From the NCBI RefSeq assembly GCF_001667185.1, contig NZ_LZIC01000074.1:1-64000 (forward strand): a DNA stretch of 64,000 bases. The letters run 5' to 3'. This document shows positions 51,836 to 60,102 of this stretch, in pieces. Origin of the DNA: Mycobacterium sp. 852002-50816_SCH5313054-b (GTDB taxonomy: Bacteria; Actinomycetota; Actinomycetes; Mycobacteriales; Mycobacteriaceae). The stretch's first letter is position 1, and each line of letters starts with the position of its first letter. A program made the translations under genes and the position numbers. Below the pieces are notes generated by a model that was given only the letters and a program-made list of their open reading frames with translations, was not told the DNA's origin and did not search any database.

Positions 51836-52612
51836 GTGCCACACACGCTGGAACTCGACCGCCCGCGCGACGGCGTCGTCGTCGTGCGGCTGAGCCGCCC
51901 GGAGCGGCTCAACGCCATCAACGCGGCCATGCAGACCGAATTGGCCGGGGCCCTCGGTGATTTGGCGGGCGATTCCTCGGTGCGTGCCGTCGTGCTCACC
52001 GGCGCCGGCCGCGGCTTTTGCGCCGGGATCGACGTGCGCGACTTCGGGCCCACCGTCCCGCAGGCGACCGCCCCGGCGCTGGATCGGATGCGCTTCCAGG
52101 AGGGCATGGCCGCGCTGGCCGCACGCATCCGGGAAGTGCCACAGCCGGTCATCGCCGCGGTCAACGGCCCGTGCGTCGGTGCGGGGTTCGCGCTGTGCCT
52201 GGCCGCCGACATCCGACTCTGTTCGGCACAAGCCTCGTTCGGCAACGGTGCCATCCTGCTCGGGCTGTCGGGCGCCGAGATGGGCATGAGCTACCACCTC
52301 CCCCGCATCGTCGGCACCAGCGTCGCGGCCGACTGGATGCTGACCGGGCGCACGGTATCGGCCGGCGAAGCCGATCGGCGAGGGCTGGTCAGCGAGGTCG
52401 TCGAACCCGATCGATTGGTCGACCGCGCCGTCGAGTTGGCGTCGCTGATCGCCGGCCTCGCCCCACTCGGTGTGCAACTCACCAAGCGCGCGCTCCAGGT
52501 CAACACCGACGCGGCCAGCCTGCCCGCGGCGCTGGAGCTGGAGAACCGCAACCAGGTGATCGCGCATGCGACCGAGGAAGCGGCCGAACGCCGCGAGAAG
52601 TGGTCGCGGTGA
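51836..52612 (+). CDS. Enoyl-CoA hydratase/isomerase family protein
   Basis: A 258-residue crotonase. The first oxyanion segment is GRGFCAGIDVRDFG near residue 60 and the second is AVNGPCVGAGFALCLAADIRL near residue 103. The hydratase acid sites are altered: the segment after IRLCSAQASFGNG reads AILLGLSGAEMG, and no Glu sits where the first catalytic Glu is expected, so an isomerase, decarboxylase or other crotonase activity is possible. The start is GTG at 51836, probably leaderless. GTGA overlap joins it to the next gene, making it the first gene of a three-gene operon. Confidence 0.88.
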   Translation: MPHTLELDRPRDGVVVVRLSRPERLNAINAAMQTELAGALGDLAGDSSVRAVVLTGAGRGFCAGIDVRDFGPTVPQATAPALDRMRFQEGMAALAARIREVPQPVIAAVNGPCVGAGFALCLAADIRLCSAQASFGNGAILLGLSGAEMGMSYHLPRIVGTSVAADWMLTGRTVSAGEADRRGLVSEVVEPDRLVDRAVELASLIAGLAPLGVQLTKRALQVNTDAASLPAALELENRNQVIAHATEEAAERREKWSR

Positions 52613-53754
52613 CCGGTCCGCTGAACGGCGTGCGCATCGTGATGATGGGCGGCCTGGGCCCGGCCCCCTTTTGCGGAATGTTGTTGGGAGACTTGGGCGC
52701 CGACGTGGTTCGCGTCGATGCCCTCTCGGGGGTGGACGCCGCACTGCCCATCGACTACACGGTTCGGCGCAGCCAGCGGTCACTGGCCGCCGACGTCAAG
52801 GATCCCCGGGGCACGGAGCTGGTGCACCGGCTGGCCGCCGACGCGGATGCCTTCGTCGACGTATTCCGGCCCGGCGTCGCCGAACGGCTGGGCATCGGGC
52901 CGGATGCCTTGCGGGAGCGCAATCCTCGCCTGGTGTACGCCCGCATGACGGGCTACGGGCAGGACGGACCCCTGGCCGGGCACGCCGGCCACGACATCAA
53001 CTACATCGCCCTGGCCGGAGCCCTGCACGGCATCGGCACCGCCGAATCGCCGGTGCCACCGCTCAATCTGGTCGGGGACTACGGCGGCGGCGGGATGCTG
53101 CTGGCGGTCGGGTTGCTCAGCGCGATTCTCGAAGCCCGCCAGTCCGGGACGGGTCAGGTCCTCGACGTGGCGATGGTCGACGGCGCCGCGACGCTGATGT
53201 CGCCGTACTTCGGGATGGTCGCGGCGGGCACCTGGCGCGACCACCGGCAGGACAATCTGCTCGACGGCGCGGCCCACTTCTACGGCACCTACACCACGGC
53301 CGACGGCGGCCACATCGCCGTCGGCGCGATGGAACGAAAGTTCTACGCCGAACTGTGCGATCGCCTGGGCGTCGACGTGCCACAGGAGGACGACCGGCCG
53401 GCGACGTGGGCGGCCCACCGCGCCGAGCTGGCAGCGCGCTTCGCGGAGCGGACCCGCAACGAGTGGGAGCGGATCCTCGATTCGCCGGGATGCTGTGCGA
53501 CGCCGGTGCTTTCGCTAAACGAGGCGCCGCGGCACCCCCACGCCGCCGCGCGGCAGGCCTTCATCGAGGTCGACGGCGTCACGCAACCCGCGCCCGCGCC
53601 ACGCTTCTCGCGCACCCGGCCCGCGGCGCCGTCGGGTCCAGCGCTGCCGGGCGACCACACCCGCGCGCTGCTGCGCGAGGTGGGGCTGGACGCCAAGACC
53701 ATCGCCGAACTCGTCGACTCCGGCGTGGTGGCACAGAGCAAGAGGGGACGATAA
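52609..53754 (+). CDS. CaiB/BaiF CoA-transferase family, alpha-methylacyl-CoA racemase-like
   Basis: A 381-residue family III CoA enzyme. Rather than the Asp of CoA-transferases in its usual context, it has features of alpha-methylacyl-CoA racemase: His in GHAGHDINYIALAG near residue 126, Asp in LVGDYGGGGMLLAVG near residue 152, and Glu in VGAMERKFYAEL near residue 240. Such racemases convert 2R- to 2S-methylacyl-CoA so that branched chains can enter beta-oxidation. It begins at GTG 52609 overlapping the hydratase stop and abuts the dehydrogenase start. Confidence 0.88.
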   Translation: MTGPLNGVRIVMMGGLGPAPFCGMLLGDLGADVVRVDALSGVDAALPIDYTVRRSQRSLAADVKDPRGTELVHRLAADADAFVDVFRPGVAERLGIGPDALRERNPRLVYARMTGYGQDGPLAGHAGHDINYIALAGALHGIGTAESPVPPLNLVGDYGGGGMLLAVGLLSAILEARQSGTGQVLDVAMVDGAATLMSPYFGMVAAGTWRDHRQDNLLDGAAHFYGTYTTADGGHIAVGAMERKFYAELCDRLGVDVPQEDDRPATWAAHRAELAARFAERTRNEWERILDSPGCCATPVLSLNEAPRHPHAAARQAFIEVDGVTQPAPAPRFSRTRPAAPSGPALPGDHTRALLREVGLDAKTIAELVDSGVVAQSKRGR

Positions 53755-55050
53755 ATGTCGTGGGACTTCTCCACCGACCCGCAATGGGCCGAACAACTGG
53801 AATGGGTCGAGGAGTTCGTGCGCAGCGAGTGCGAACCGATCGACCTGATCGTCAAGGAATCTCACGACCTGGGTGACCCGGTGCGGCAGGCCCTGATCCC
53901 GCCCCTGCAGGAGATCGTCAAGGAGCGCGGCCTCTGGGCCACCCACCTTGGGCCACACCTCGGCGGCCCGGGCTATGGGCAGGTGAAGCTTGCTCTGCTC
54001 AACGAGATCCTGGGCCGCTCGGAGTGCGCGCCGATCGTCTTCGGTTCGCAGGCACCCGATTCGGGCAACAGCGAAATCCTCGCGCACTACGGCACACCCG
54101 AACTCAAGGCGCGCTATCTCGAACCGCTGCTGGACAACCGCATCGTCTCCTGCTTCTCGATGACCGAGCCGCAGGGCGGCGCGGACCCCAAGGTCTTCCG
54201 CACCACCGCGGTGCCCGACGGTGATCATTGGATCATCAACGGGGAGAAGTGGTTTTCCTCGTTCGCCTCGATGGCGTCGTTCATCATCGTGATGGCGATG
54301 ACCGACCCCGAAGCGCCGCCGTATCAGCGCTACTCGATGTTCGTGGTGCCGGGCGACACTCCCGGCATCAACGTGCTGCGCGACGTCGGGCTGGGGTACC
54401 AGCCGATGGGCGGTGGGCGCGAAGGGTACGTCCGTTACGAGAACGTCCGGGTGCCCGCCGACCACATGCTGGGCCCGCGCGGCGGGGCCTTCGTCGTGGC
54501 CCAAACGCGCTTAGGCGGCGGACGAATTCACCACGCCATGCGTACGGTCGGGTTGGTCCGGCGCATCTTCGACATGATCTGTGAGCGGGCGGTGTCGCGT
54601 TACACCCAGGGCGAGGTGCTGGCCAACAAGCAACTGGTCCAGGAGATGATCGCCGACTCGTGGATGGAGATCGAGGCCTTTCGGCTGCTGACCCTGCAAA
54701 CGGCTTGGAAGATCGACCAATTCAATGACTACAAGGCGGTGCGCGCCGACATCTCGGCGGTGAAGGCGATGATGCAGAAGGTGTTGCATGACGTGTCGTC
54801 GCGGGCGCTTCAACTGCATGGCTCCTTGGGCACCACCCATGAGATGCCCTTCGTGCAGTACCTGGTGGAGTCGTTCGTGCTCGGCCTCGCCGACGGTCCC
54901 ACCGAAGTGCACAAGGTGACGCTGGCACGCCTGTTGCTCAAAGACCGCCCGCCCGCGCCGGACCTGTTCCCCTCCGAGCACCTGCTGCGGTTGCGCGCGG
55001 CCGCCGAGGCCAAGTTCGCCGACCGGCTGGCGGGCATCCCGCGCGGGTAG
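53755..55050 (+). CDS. ACAD11-like acyl-CoA dehydrogenase
   Basis: A 431-residue dehydrogenase. The FAD/substrate loops are SCFSMTEPQGGADPKVFRT near 125 and WIINGEKWFSSF near 155. The segment GGGRIHHAMRTVGLVRRIFDMICERA (about 259-284) and the C-terminal VLGLADGPTEVHKVTLARL closely follow mammalian ACAD10/11 rather than chain-length-specific ACADs. ACAD10/11 act on 4-hydroxyacyl-CoAs after phosphorylation by a fused APH-type kinase. A separate APH-type kinase is encoded 1.1 kb away. It starts immediately after the racemase stop. Confidence 0.9.
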   Translation: MSWDFSTDPQWAEQLEWVEEFVRSECEPIDLIVKESHDLGDPVRQALIPPLQEIVKERGLWATHLGPHLGGPGYGQVKLALLNEILGRSECAPIVFGSQAPDSGNSEILAHYGTPELKARYLEPLLDNRIVSCFSMTEPQGGADPKVFRTTAVPDGDHWIINGEKWFSSFASMASFIIVMAMTDPEAPPYQRYSMFVVPGDTPGINVLRDVGLGYQPMGGGREGYVRYENVRVPADHMLGPRGGAFVVAQTRLGGGRIHHAMRTVGLVRRIFDMICERAVSRYTQGEVLANKQLVQEMIADSWMEIEAFRLLTLQTAWKIDQFNDYKAVRADISAVKAMMQKVLHDVSSRALQLHGSLGTTHEMPFVQYLVESFVLGLADGPTEVHKVTLARLLLKDRPPAPDLFPSEHLLRLRAAAEAKFADRLAGIPRG

Positions 55051-55058
55051 CCCCGTGG

Positions 55059-55757
55059 TTACACGGCTTTGGTGACGCCGACGTAGGACAGCACCACGTC
55101 GGATTGATCGGTCTCCCGCGTCAGCGTGGCGTAGGAACGGATGAACGACTGGCCCACGCATCCGTCGATCTTGACGTGGAAGTTGCTGATCATCACCCAG
55201 GGGCTCGCACTCTTGAACGGCTTTTTGACCACCGGCACCACGATCACCAGCCCCGGCTTGAGACCCACGGTGATGACGCCGTTCACCGGGACGGTGATCA
55301 GCGGTATGGGAGTCACCACACCGGTGAACGCGCCCGCCAGGCCGAGCCCCGGGGTGACGCCGGCGCTGCCTCCCATCGTGACGCCGTTGGACGTGCTCAT
55401 GTCGATGCCGCAGCCGATCTCGTAGCCCACCTCGAGGGTGCCCCGGGGCTGCTCCGGTCCGATCAGCGAGCCGACGAACGTCCCGCTGGCCAGGTATTCG
55501 CGGGACGAAGCGGCGGTGGTCAGCGGCGCCACCGGGATCTGCGACTCGTCCTTGGCACCGAGGCCCAGGGTCCAGCCGTCCGGAGTCTTGAGGATTGCCG
55601 GGGCGTTCGATGCCACGCCGCCGTCCGGGGCGGGCACCGTCGCGGCGGCGGGGTCGACGTCCGGATCGGCGCTGGTCGACGGTGCCGTGGCCAGGGCCAT
55701 GACCAGACAAACCGCGACAACCGCAGCGCGGCGAACGACCACGGTTATCGGCCTCAC
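55059..55757 (-). CDS. MspA family porin-like protein
   Basis: A 232-residue exported protein. The signal peptide has a basic start and a hydrophobic core with cleavage near STSADP (residue 30). The mature part has the MspA pattern: DGWTLGLGAKDE, SREYLASGTFVGSLIGPEQPRGTLEVGYEIGCG near 86-118, alternating beta strands rich in Gly/Val/Thr, and the FIRSYATLT strand near the C-terminus. MspA forms octameric outer-membrane pores in fast growers. Two cysteines, near 117 and 200, are unusual and could form a disulfide. The start is GTG at 55757. Confidence 0.82.
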   Translation of the reverse strand: MRPITVVVRRAAVVAVCLVMALATAPSTSADPDVDPAAATVPAPDGGVASNAPAILKTPDGWTLGLGAKDESQIPVAPLTTAASSREYLASGTFVGSLIGPEQPRGTLEVGYEIGCGIDMSTSNGVTMGGSAGVTPGLGLAGAFTGVVTPIPLITVPVNGVITVGLKPGLVIVVPVVKKPFKSASPWVMISNFHVKIDGCVGQSFIRSYATLTRETDQSDVVLSYVGVTKAV

Positions 55758-55928
55758 CCGCGATACCGTAGGCGCGGCGCGAAACGGGTCGGGGAATTTG
55801 CTGGACAGCCGGCCGAAGTCGTTGTGCGTTCGTAACTGATCCGCGATATGGCCCCGGAACGCTGCGCCGTTGCTGTATCGGTTTGTTTGCCGGGCCGCTA
55901 GACTGGGCGGGCAACAGAGAGGGCGGAA

Positions 55929-56159
55929 ATGAAGCGCGTTTTGGTGGCCGTCGCGATGAGCGCCATGGCCCTCGCGGCCAGTTCGGCCGTGGCGAACGCC
56001 GACCCGGATCCCTTCTCACCGCCCTCGCCCGGGGTGGTCGATCTGATCACGACGGAGAGTCCGGGACTGTTGGTGGACCCGTCCGACGAGGGCGGCCCAT
56101 CGATGGCCTGGGGCGGTACCGGCATGTATTGCCAAAACCTGTACGTCAAGTGCCGCTAA
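55929..56159 (+). CDS. Small secreted protein
   Basis: A 76-residue protein with a clear signal peptide (KRVLVAVAMSAMALAASSAVANA, cleavage before DPDP near residue 25). The mature 51 residues are Pro/Gly/Ser-rich and end in GTGMYCQNLYVKCR, whose two cysteines probably pair. Similar short secreted proteins are common in mycobacteria; none has a firm role. GAGAGGGCGG precedes ATG 55929. Its TAA overlaps the stop of the convergent kinase gene. Confidence 0.75.
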   Translation: MKRVLVAVAMSAMALAASSAVANADPDPFSPPSPGVVDLITTESPGLLVDPSDEGGPSMAWGGTGMYCQNLYVKCR

Positions 56160-57115
56160 CCCAGCATTGAGCGCGCTCGCTCGAGCAGCCGCGGCAACGT
56201 GGGGGCCATGGCCTCCCATTCGGTCCGCGGTGAGCTTCTGCGGCGGTTGTGCTTGACGATCAGCGACCAGGTCGCCGCCGACTTGAAGCACGCCAGCGCG
56301 CTGAACCACTCCAAATCGCTCACCTCGCAACCCAACTCGCGTTGGTAGAGCTCGGCGAGCTCACCGGTCGGGGGTGCCACCCCTGCGGAATTCGGAACCC
56401 GTCGGTACGTCTCGGGGTCGCAGTTGATCAGGAACCAGCCCGCATCGATGCGCGGATCGCCGATCGACCAAATTTCCCAATCGATCACGGCGGCGATCCG
56501 GGACCCGACGGCCATCAGGTTGCCCAGCCGAAAGTCGCCGTGCACGACACTGGGCCCCATAGCCGTTGGTGCGCAAGCCAATAGCGCGTCCCGCACGTCG
56601 CGCCAGCCCGGCACCAGCGCAGCGTCGACGGTCTGCAGCGTGTCGGACCAGCGCCGGACCTCGGCGACCGGATCCGTGCCGGGTTCGCCGGCCAGGCCCG
56701 GGCCGTGCGGCGAAAGGCCGTGCAGGGCGGCCATGACCCGGCAGGCACCGCGGTAGCGCTCGGCCAGGTCGGCGCCGGGCGGACAGCCGTCGAAAAGCGG
56801 CTCCACGCATTCCCCTTCGACGTGGGACATCACGAACAGCGGCGGCTCATCCGGCGGGTCGCCCGGATCCTCCCACATCACCTCGGGCACCGGAACCTGC
56901 GTTCCGGCAAGCGCTTTCATGATCCACGCCTGGCGCAACACGTCGCGGTGCGCGACCGGTTCGACGCCGGGCGGGGCAACCTTGATCACCACCGCCCGGC
57001 CATCGCGCTCGCCACGGAACGTGAGACTGGACGCGCCCCCGGCGAGCGCGGCCAGGCCGACAACGTCCGAGGCCGCGAGCCGCCGGCGCAGCTCCTCGAG
57101 ATCGAGCTCGGGCAT
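56156..57115 (-). CDS. APH-type phosphotransferase (ACAD10/11 kinase-domain-like)
   Basis: A 319-residue kinase of the aminoglycoside-phosphotransferase fold. The ATP-binding lobe has GGASSLTFRGERDGRAVVIKVAPPG with Lys near residue 45. The catalytic loop is VVHGDFRLGNLM near 190 and the metal site IDWEIWSIGDPRIDAGWFL near 210. Members of this subfamily include the N-terminal domain of ACAD10/11 and the LvaA kinase, which phosphorylate hydroxyacyl-CoAs. Its stop codon meets that of the secreted protein, and the SDR gene directly upstream ends one base before its ATG, so it is in an SDR-kinase operon. Confidence 0.88.
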   Translation of the reverse strand: MPELDLEELRRRLAASDVVGLAALAGGASSLTFRGERDGRAVVIKVAPPGVEPVAHRDVLRQAWIMKALAGTQVPVPEVMWEDPGDPPDEPPLFVMSHVEGECVEPLFDGCPPGADLAERYRGACRVMAALHGLSPHGPGLAGEPGTDPVAEVRRWSDTLQTVDAALVPGWRDVRDALLACAPTAMGPSVVHGDFRLGNLMAVGSRIAAVIDWEIWSIGDPRIDAGWFLINCDPETYRRVPNSAGVAPPTGELAELYQRELGCEVSDLEWFSALACFKSAATWSLIVKHNRRRSSPRTEWEAMAPTLPRLLERARSMLG

Positions 57116-57907
57116 TCAGCCGGCCCAGCCGACCTCGGCCAAAAACGGCTGGGTGTGCGCGATGCGCCCGGTCATGGCCTTCGGATCGCAGGTGCACAAC
57201 CGGAGGGCGGTCTCGGTGATCAGTTCGATGTCCTCGGTGTCGGTCCTGGCCAGGTCCAGGGTGCCGGCTCCGGGCGTCGCCACGGGGTTGGACGGGGCGG
57301 CGGCGTTGACCGCGATGCCGTCGTCGTAGAGCTCGGCGGCAAGGCTTTTGGTGAGCCGGTTGAGCGCGGCCTTGGCCGTTCCGTAGATGCCGAAACCCGC
57401 GCTCCGGTCGAATTCGGAGAACGGCGGCCCGGGCGGCAGGTCGCCGCCCACCGACGTCAGGTTCAGGATCCAGCCGCGTCCGCGCTCGCGCATCGCGGGA
57501 ATCGCCAACTGGCACAGGTGCAGCGGCCCCAGCACGTGCATCTCGATCATCAGCCGGGCCCGCCGCTCCGGAAACCCGTCGAGCGGCCGCAGGAAGGTGA
57601 CCGCGGCATTGTTGACCAGGATGTCGGGGGCGCCGACGGCGCTCACCACCTCCGCGAAAAGCCGTTCGCGTTCGTCGGATTGGGCGAGGTCCGCGGCAAT
57701 CGCGATGGCGCGGCCGCCGGCGGCCGCGATCTCGTCGCGGGTCTGGCTCAGCGATCCCTGGTACTTGGGATCGGGGTCCATGGTGCGTGCGGTCAGCGCC
57801 ACCGTCGCCCCCCGCGCCGCGAGCCGAGCCGCGATCGCCTTGCCCAGCCCCCGGCTGCTGCCGGTGACGAGGGCCACCATCCCGTCGCACCGTTGGTCTG
57901 CGCCCAT
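57116..57907 (-). CDS. SDR family oxidoreductase upstream of the APH kinase
   Basis: A 263-residue SDR. The cofactor loop is VTGSSRGLGKAIAARL near residue 14, ARTMDPDP suggests NADP(H), NNAAVTFLRPL follows, and catalytic NLTSVGG and YGTAKAALNRL hold Ser and YxxxK. It stops directly before the kinase ATG, so the two are one transcript. A beta- or 4-keto reduction step that makes the kinase's hydroxyacyl substrate is possible, as in the Lva pathway, where an SDR reduces the 4-keto group. The start is ATG at 57907. Confidence 0.88.
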   Translation of the reverse strand: MGADQRCDGMVALVTGSSRGLGKAIAARLAARGATVALTARTMDPDPKYQGSLSQTRDEIAAAGGRAIAIAADLAQSDERERLFAEVVSAVGAPDILVNNAAVTFLRPLDGFPERRARLMIEMHVLGPLHLCQLAIPAMRERGRGWILNLTSVGGDLPPGPPFSEFDRSAGFGIYGTAKAALNRLTKSLAAELYDDGIAVNAAAPSNPVATPGAGTLDLARTDTEDIELITETALRLCTCDPKAMTGRIAHTQPFLAEVGWAG

Positions 57908-58033
57908 CGTCTACCTCCTCGGGGACTCCCGCCGCCCGGAAACGGCTTCTCGAAAAGAGAGAATGCCATTATCGTCCGCCGGGCGGAAGGGTGGCCAGGA
58001 TTCCCGCGACAACCGAGCGGGAATCCCCCGCGC

Positions 58034-58279
58034 ATGAGCACACCGCCAGCGGTCGTCGAGCTGATCGACGCACTCGCCTTCGACATCTATGACGCCTACG
58101 ACCGCCCGCGCCTCTACCCTGCGCCGGAGAAGGCGCAGGCGATTACGGCGGCGCGCTACCTGGCCCGACAGCTGGTCCGGAAGGGCTGGCGCAACGACGG
58201 CGGCGTCGAACTGCCCTCCTGCCCGTACGGGACCGTGACCTGCTTTGACTCGGCACCGCACGCGCACTGCGAAATGTAG
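58034..58279 (+). CDS. Hypothetical 81-residue protein
   Basis: A soluble protein with a helical first half (VVELIDALAFDIYDAYDRPRLYPAPEKAQAITAARYLARQLVRKG) and a short second half with Cys residues in LPSCPYGTVTCFDSAPHAHCEM. The three Cys and two His near the end could bind a metal or form a disulfide. The arrangement is consistent but I do not know the family. The frame stays open far upstream, but ATG 58034 gives a sensible N-terminus. It is convergent with the DoxX gene, two bases apart. Confidence 0.6.
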   Translation: MSTPPAVVELIDALAFDIYDAYDRPRLYPAPEKAQAITAARYLARQLVRKGWRNDGGVELPSCPYGTVTCFDSAPHAHCEM

Positions 58280-58281
58280 GG

Positions 58282-58710
58282 TCAACCCCCGGCGTTGCCG
58301 CGTAGGGCCTCGACGGAATATCTCCCGCCGCCCATGAAGACCAGCAGCAGGAAACCGAAGCAGAAAAGTATCGCCAAAGCACCGCCATTGCCCGCGGGTG
58401 GATCGCCAATGGGCCAGAGCGCTCGCGGTTGATGCATCCAGAAATAGGCGACCGCCATTTCCCCCGAGGCGATGAAAGCGGCCGCGCGGGTGAACAATCC
58501 GGTCGCGATCAGCAGCCCCGCGACCAATTCGAGCAGGCCGGCGTACCACCCGGGCCAGACTCCGAACTCGACGCGCCATCCGGGACGCACGGGCCAGCTG
58601 AAGGCGCTCGTCGAGCCGTACGCGGCGAAGAGCAAACCGTAGACCAACCGATAAAGGCTCAGCGCAGCCGGCGCGAACTGGTCGAGACGGCGGTCGACAG
58701 CCTTCGTCAT
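58282..58710 (-). CDS. DoxX family membrane protein
   Basis: A 142-residue protein with four predicted transmembrane helices. The DoxX pattern is clear: LSLYRLVYGLLFAAYGSTSAF near 18, WYAGLLELVAGLLIATGLFTRAAAFIASGEMAVAYF near 55-90, and a C-terminal GALAILFCFGFLLLVFMGGG. M. tuberculosis DoxX relatives form a membrane complex with superoxide dismutase and SseA under oxidative stress; this one is in an operon with an alpha/beta hydrolase instead (ATGA overlap at 58707-58710). Confidence 0.88.
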   Translation of the reverse strand: MTKAVDRRLDQFAPAALSLYRLVYGLLFAAYGSTSAFSWPVRPGWRVEFGVWPGWYAGLLELVAGLLIATGLFTRAAAFIASGEMAVAYFWMHQPRALWPIGDPPAGNGGALAILFCFGFLLLVFMGGGRYSVEALRGNAGG

Positions 58711-59624
58711 AGCCCAGAGGTTACGGTCGCCACCCAGCCAAGCAAGCGACGCCACAGCCGATGGCGGCTCGATGCCATGTTGTGGCAGTGCGCGCTGTCG
58801 GCCAGGACGACGGTGGTGATGTCGGGGCTGCCGCGAAACAGGGCGGCCTCCGAGCGTGGCTCCGGCGAGACGTCGACGACGCCGTAGCCGAGGAGCACCG
58901 GAACGCCGATCTGCGCGGCGTGCTCGGCCACGACGCCGGGGACCATCGCGGTGCCGAACACGCGCGGCACCACCGACTTCGCCGTGACGCAATCGGCCGC
59001 GACGACGTCGGCGGGGACGTCGGCGAGGTGGAACCAGCTCTGCAGGTACTCCCGCGGGCCCTCGGCGTAGGGCTCGGGAAGCGCGGCGAGGATCTGACGG
59101 GCCAGCTCTTCGCGGCCCTGCCGGGTTGCCGCGCGGGCGATGAACGCCGGATCGAGGTTCAGGGGTGCCACGTGCTGATTGGTACAGCCGAGAGCCGCCA
59201 GGCCCGCGTAGCTGGAAAACAGTGATTGCTGAACGATCGCCAGGTATGCGCCCGGCGAATGCGCCACGGCCACCGCGGGTGCGTCGTCGCCGGTGACGTC
59301 CGGCAGCGCGGAGACCGCCCGCGCGAGCGCGGCGGCGATGTCGGTGAAGCCGAAATCGCGCACGGGCTTGGAACTTTCGCCGGTGCCCAGCGGGTCGATC
59401 GTGACGACGCTGTAGCCGTTCTCGGTGGCGAACTCGGCGAAGCTGTAGCCGCTGCGGCCGGCGATGTTGAGGTCCCAGTACTCGCGGCTGTAGGTGCCGC
59501 CCGGGAGGCAGACGAGTACGGCACCCGGGGCGCCGGGCGGCGGGTAATACGTCGCCGCCAGCGACGCCCGCTCGCCGACCACGTCGCTCACGTCGAAGCG
59601 CAACGGTCGTGGGGAAACGGTCAT
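58707..59624 (-). CDS. Alpha/beta hydrolase
   Basis: A 305-residue alpha/beta hydrolase. The oxyanion loop is VLVCLPGGTYSREYWD near residue 40; the nucleophile elbow position reads VAVAHSPGAYLAI (GxSxG-like but with His-Ser-Pro-Gly) near 120; VLLGYGVVDVSPEP supplies a possible acid; and a His occurs in ADSAHCHNM near the C-terminus. The nucleophile context is altered but Ser is retained. A lipase, esterase or haloperoxidase-like role is possible. The start is ATG 59624. It is the first gene of a two-gene operon with DoxX. Confidence 0.8.
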   Translation of the reverse strand: MTVSPRPLRFDVSDVVGERASLAATYYPPPGAPGAVLVCLPGGTYSREYWDLNIAGRSGYSFAEFATENGYSVVTIDPLGTGESSKPVRDFGFTDIAAALARAVSALPDVTGDDAPAVAVAHSPGAYLAIVQQSLFSSYAGLAALGCTNQHVAPLNLDPAFIARAATRQGREELARQILAALPEPYAEGPREYLQSWFHLADVPADVVAADCVTAKSVVPRVFGTAMVPGVVAEHAAQIGVPVLLGYGVVDVSPEPRSEAALFRGSPDITTVVLADSAHCHNMASSRHRLWRRLLGWVATVTSGL

Positions 59625-59743
59625 CGTGCGCCTTTCCGTCGTAGCGTCATGGTTGGGATCAGATTGAACCGCGCGGCGAGGTCGGGAGTGGGAAATGGTG
59701 GAACAGGCCGAAAACGCCGACAAGACGGCGTCGGGTTAGCGCG

Positions 59744-60067
59744 TTGACTTACTGGTTGCTGCTGGGTGCGATCTTCGCCGAGGTCGTCGCGACCAGCCTG
59801 CTCAAGAGCACCGAGGGATTCAGCCGGCTGTGGCCGACGGTCACCTGTCTGGTCGGCTATGCCGTGTCCTTCGCGCTGCTGGCGTTGTCGATCTCGCGCG
59901 GCATGCGCACGGACGTCGCCTACGCGTTGTGGTCGGCGATCGGGACGGCCGCGATCGTGCTGATCGCCGTGCTGTTTCTCGGCTCCCCGGTGTCGGTGGC
60001 GAAGGTCGTCGGCGTCGCGTTGATCATCGCCGGCGTGGTCACGTTGAACCTGGCCGGCGCGCATTAG
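59744..60067 (+). CDS. mmr: Small multidrug resistance efflux pump Mmr/EmrE
   Basis: A 107-residue SMR transporter with four transmembrane helices. The essential Glu lies in helix 1 (IFAEVVATSLLKSTEGF, Glu13), with the Trp-Ser-Ala-Ile-Gly-Thr motif in helix 3. Sequence and length match M. tuberculosis Mmr (Rv3065) through LLKSTEGFSRLWPT and the end VVTLNLAGAH. It exchanges protons for cationic lipophilic drugs. TTG at 59744 is the start; the preceding divergent interval has no clear ribosome site. It marks the return of M. tuberculosis-like gene order. Confidence 0.93.
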   Translation: MTYWLLLGAIFAEVVATSLLKSTEGFSRLWPTVTCLVGYAVSFALLALSISRGMRTDVAYALWSAIGTAAIVLIAVLFLGSPVSVAKVVGVALIIAGVVTLNLAGAH

Positions 60068-60102
60068 GTAACGAACGGGCCCCCGGCTCAGACATTCACA
60101 GC

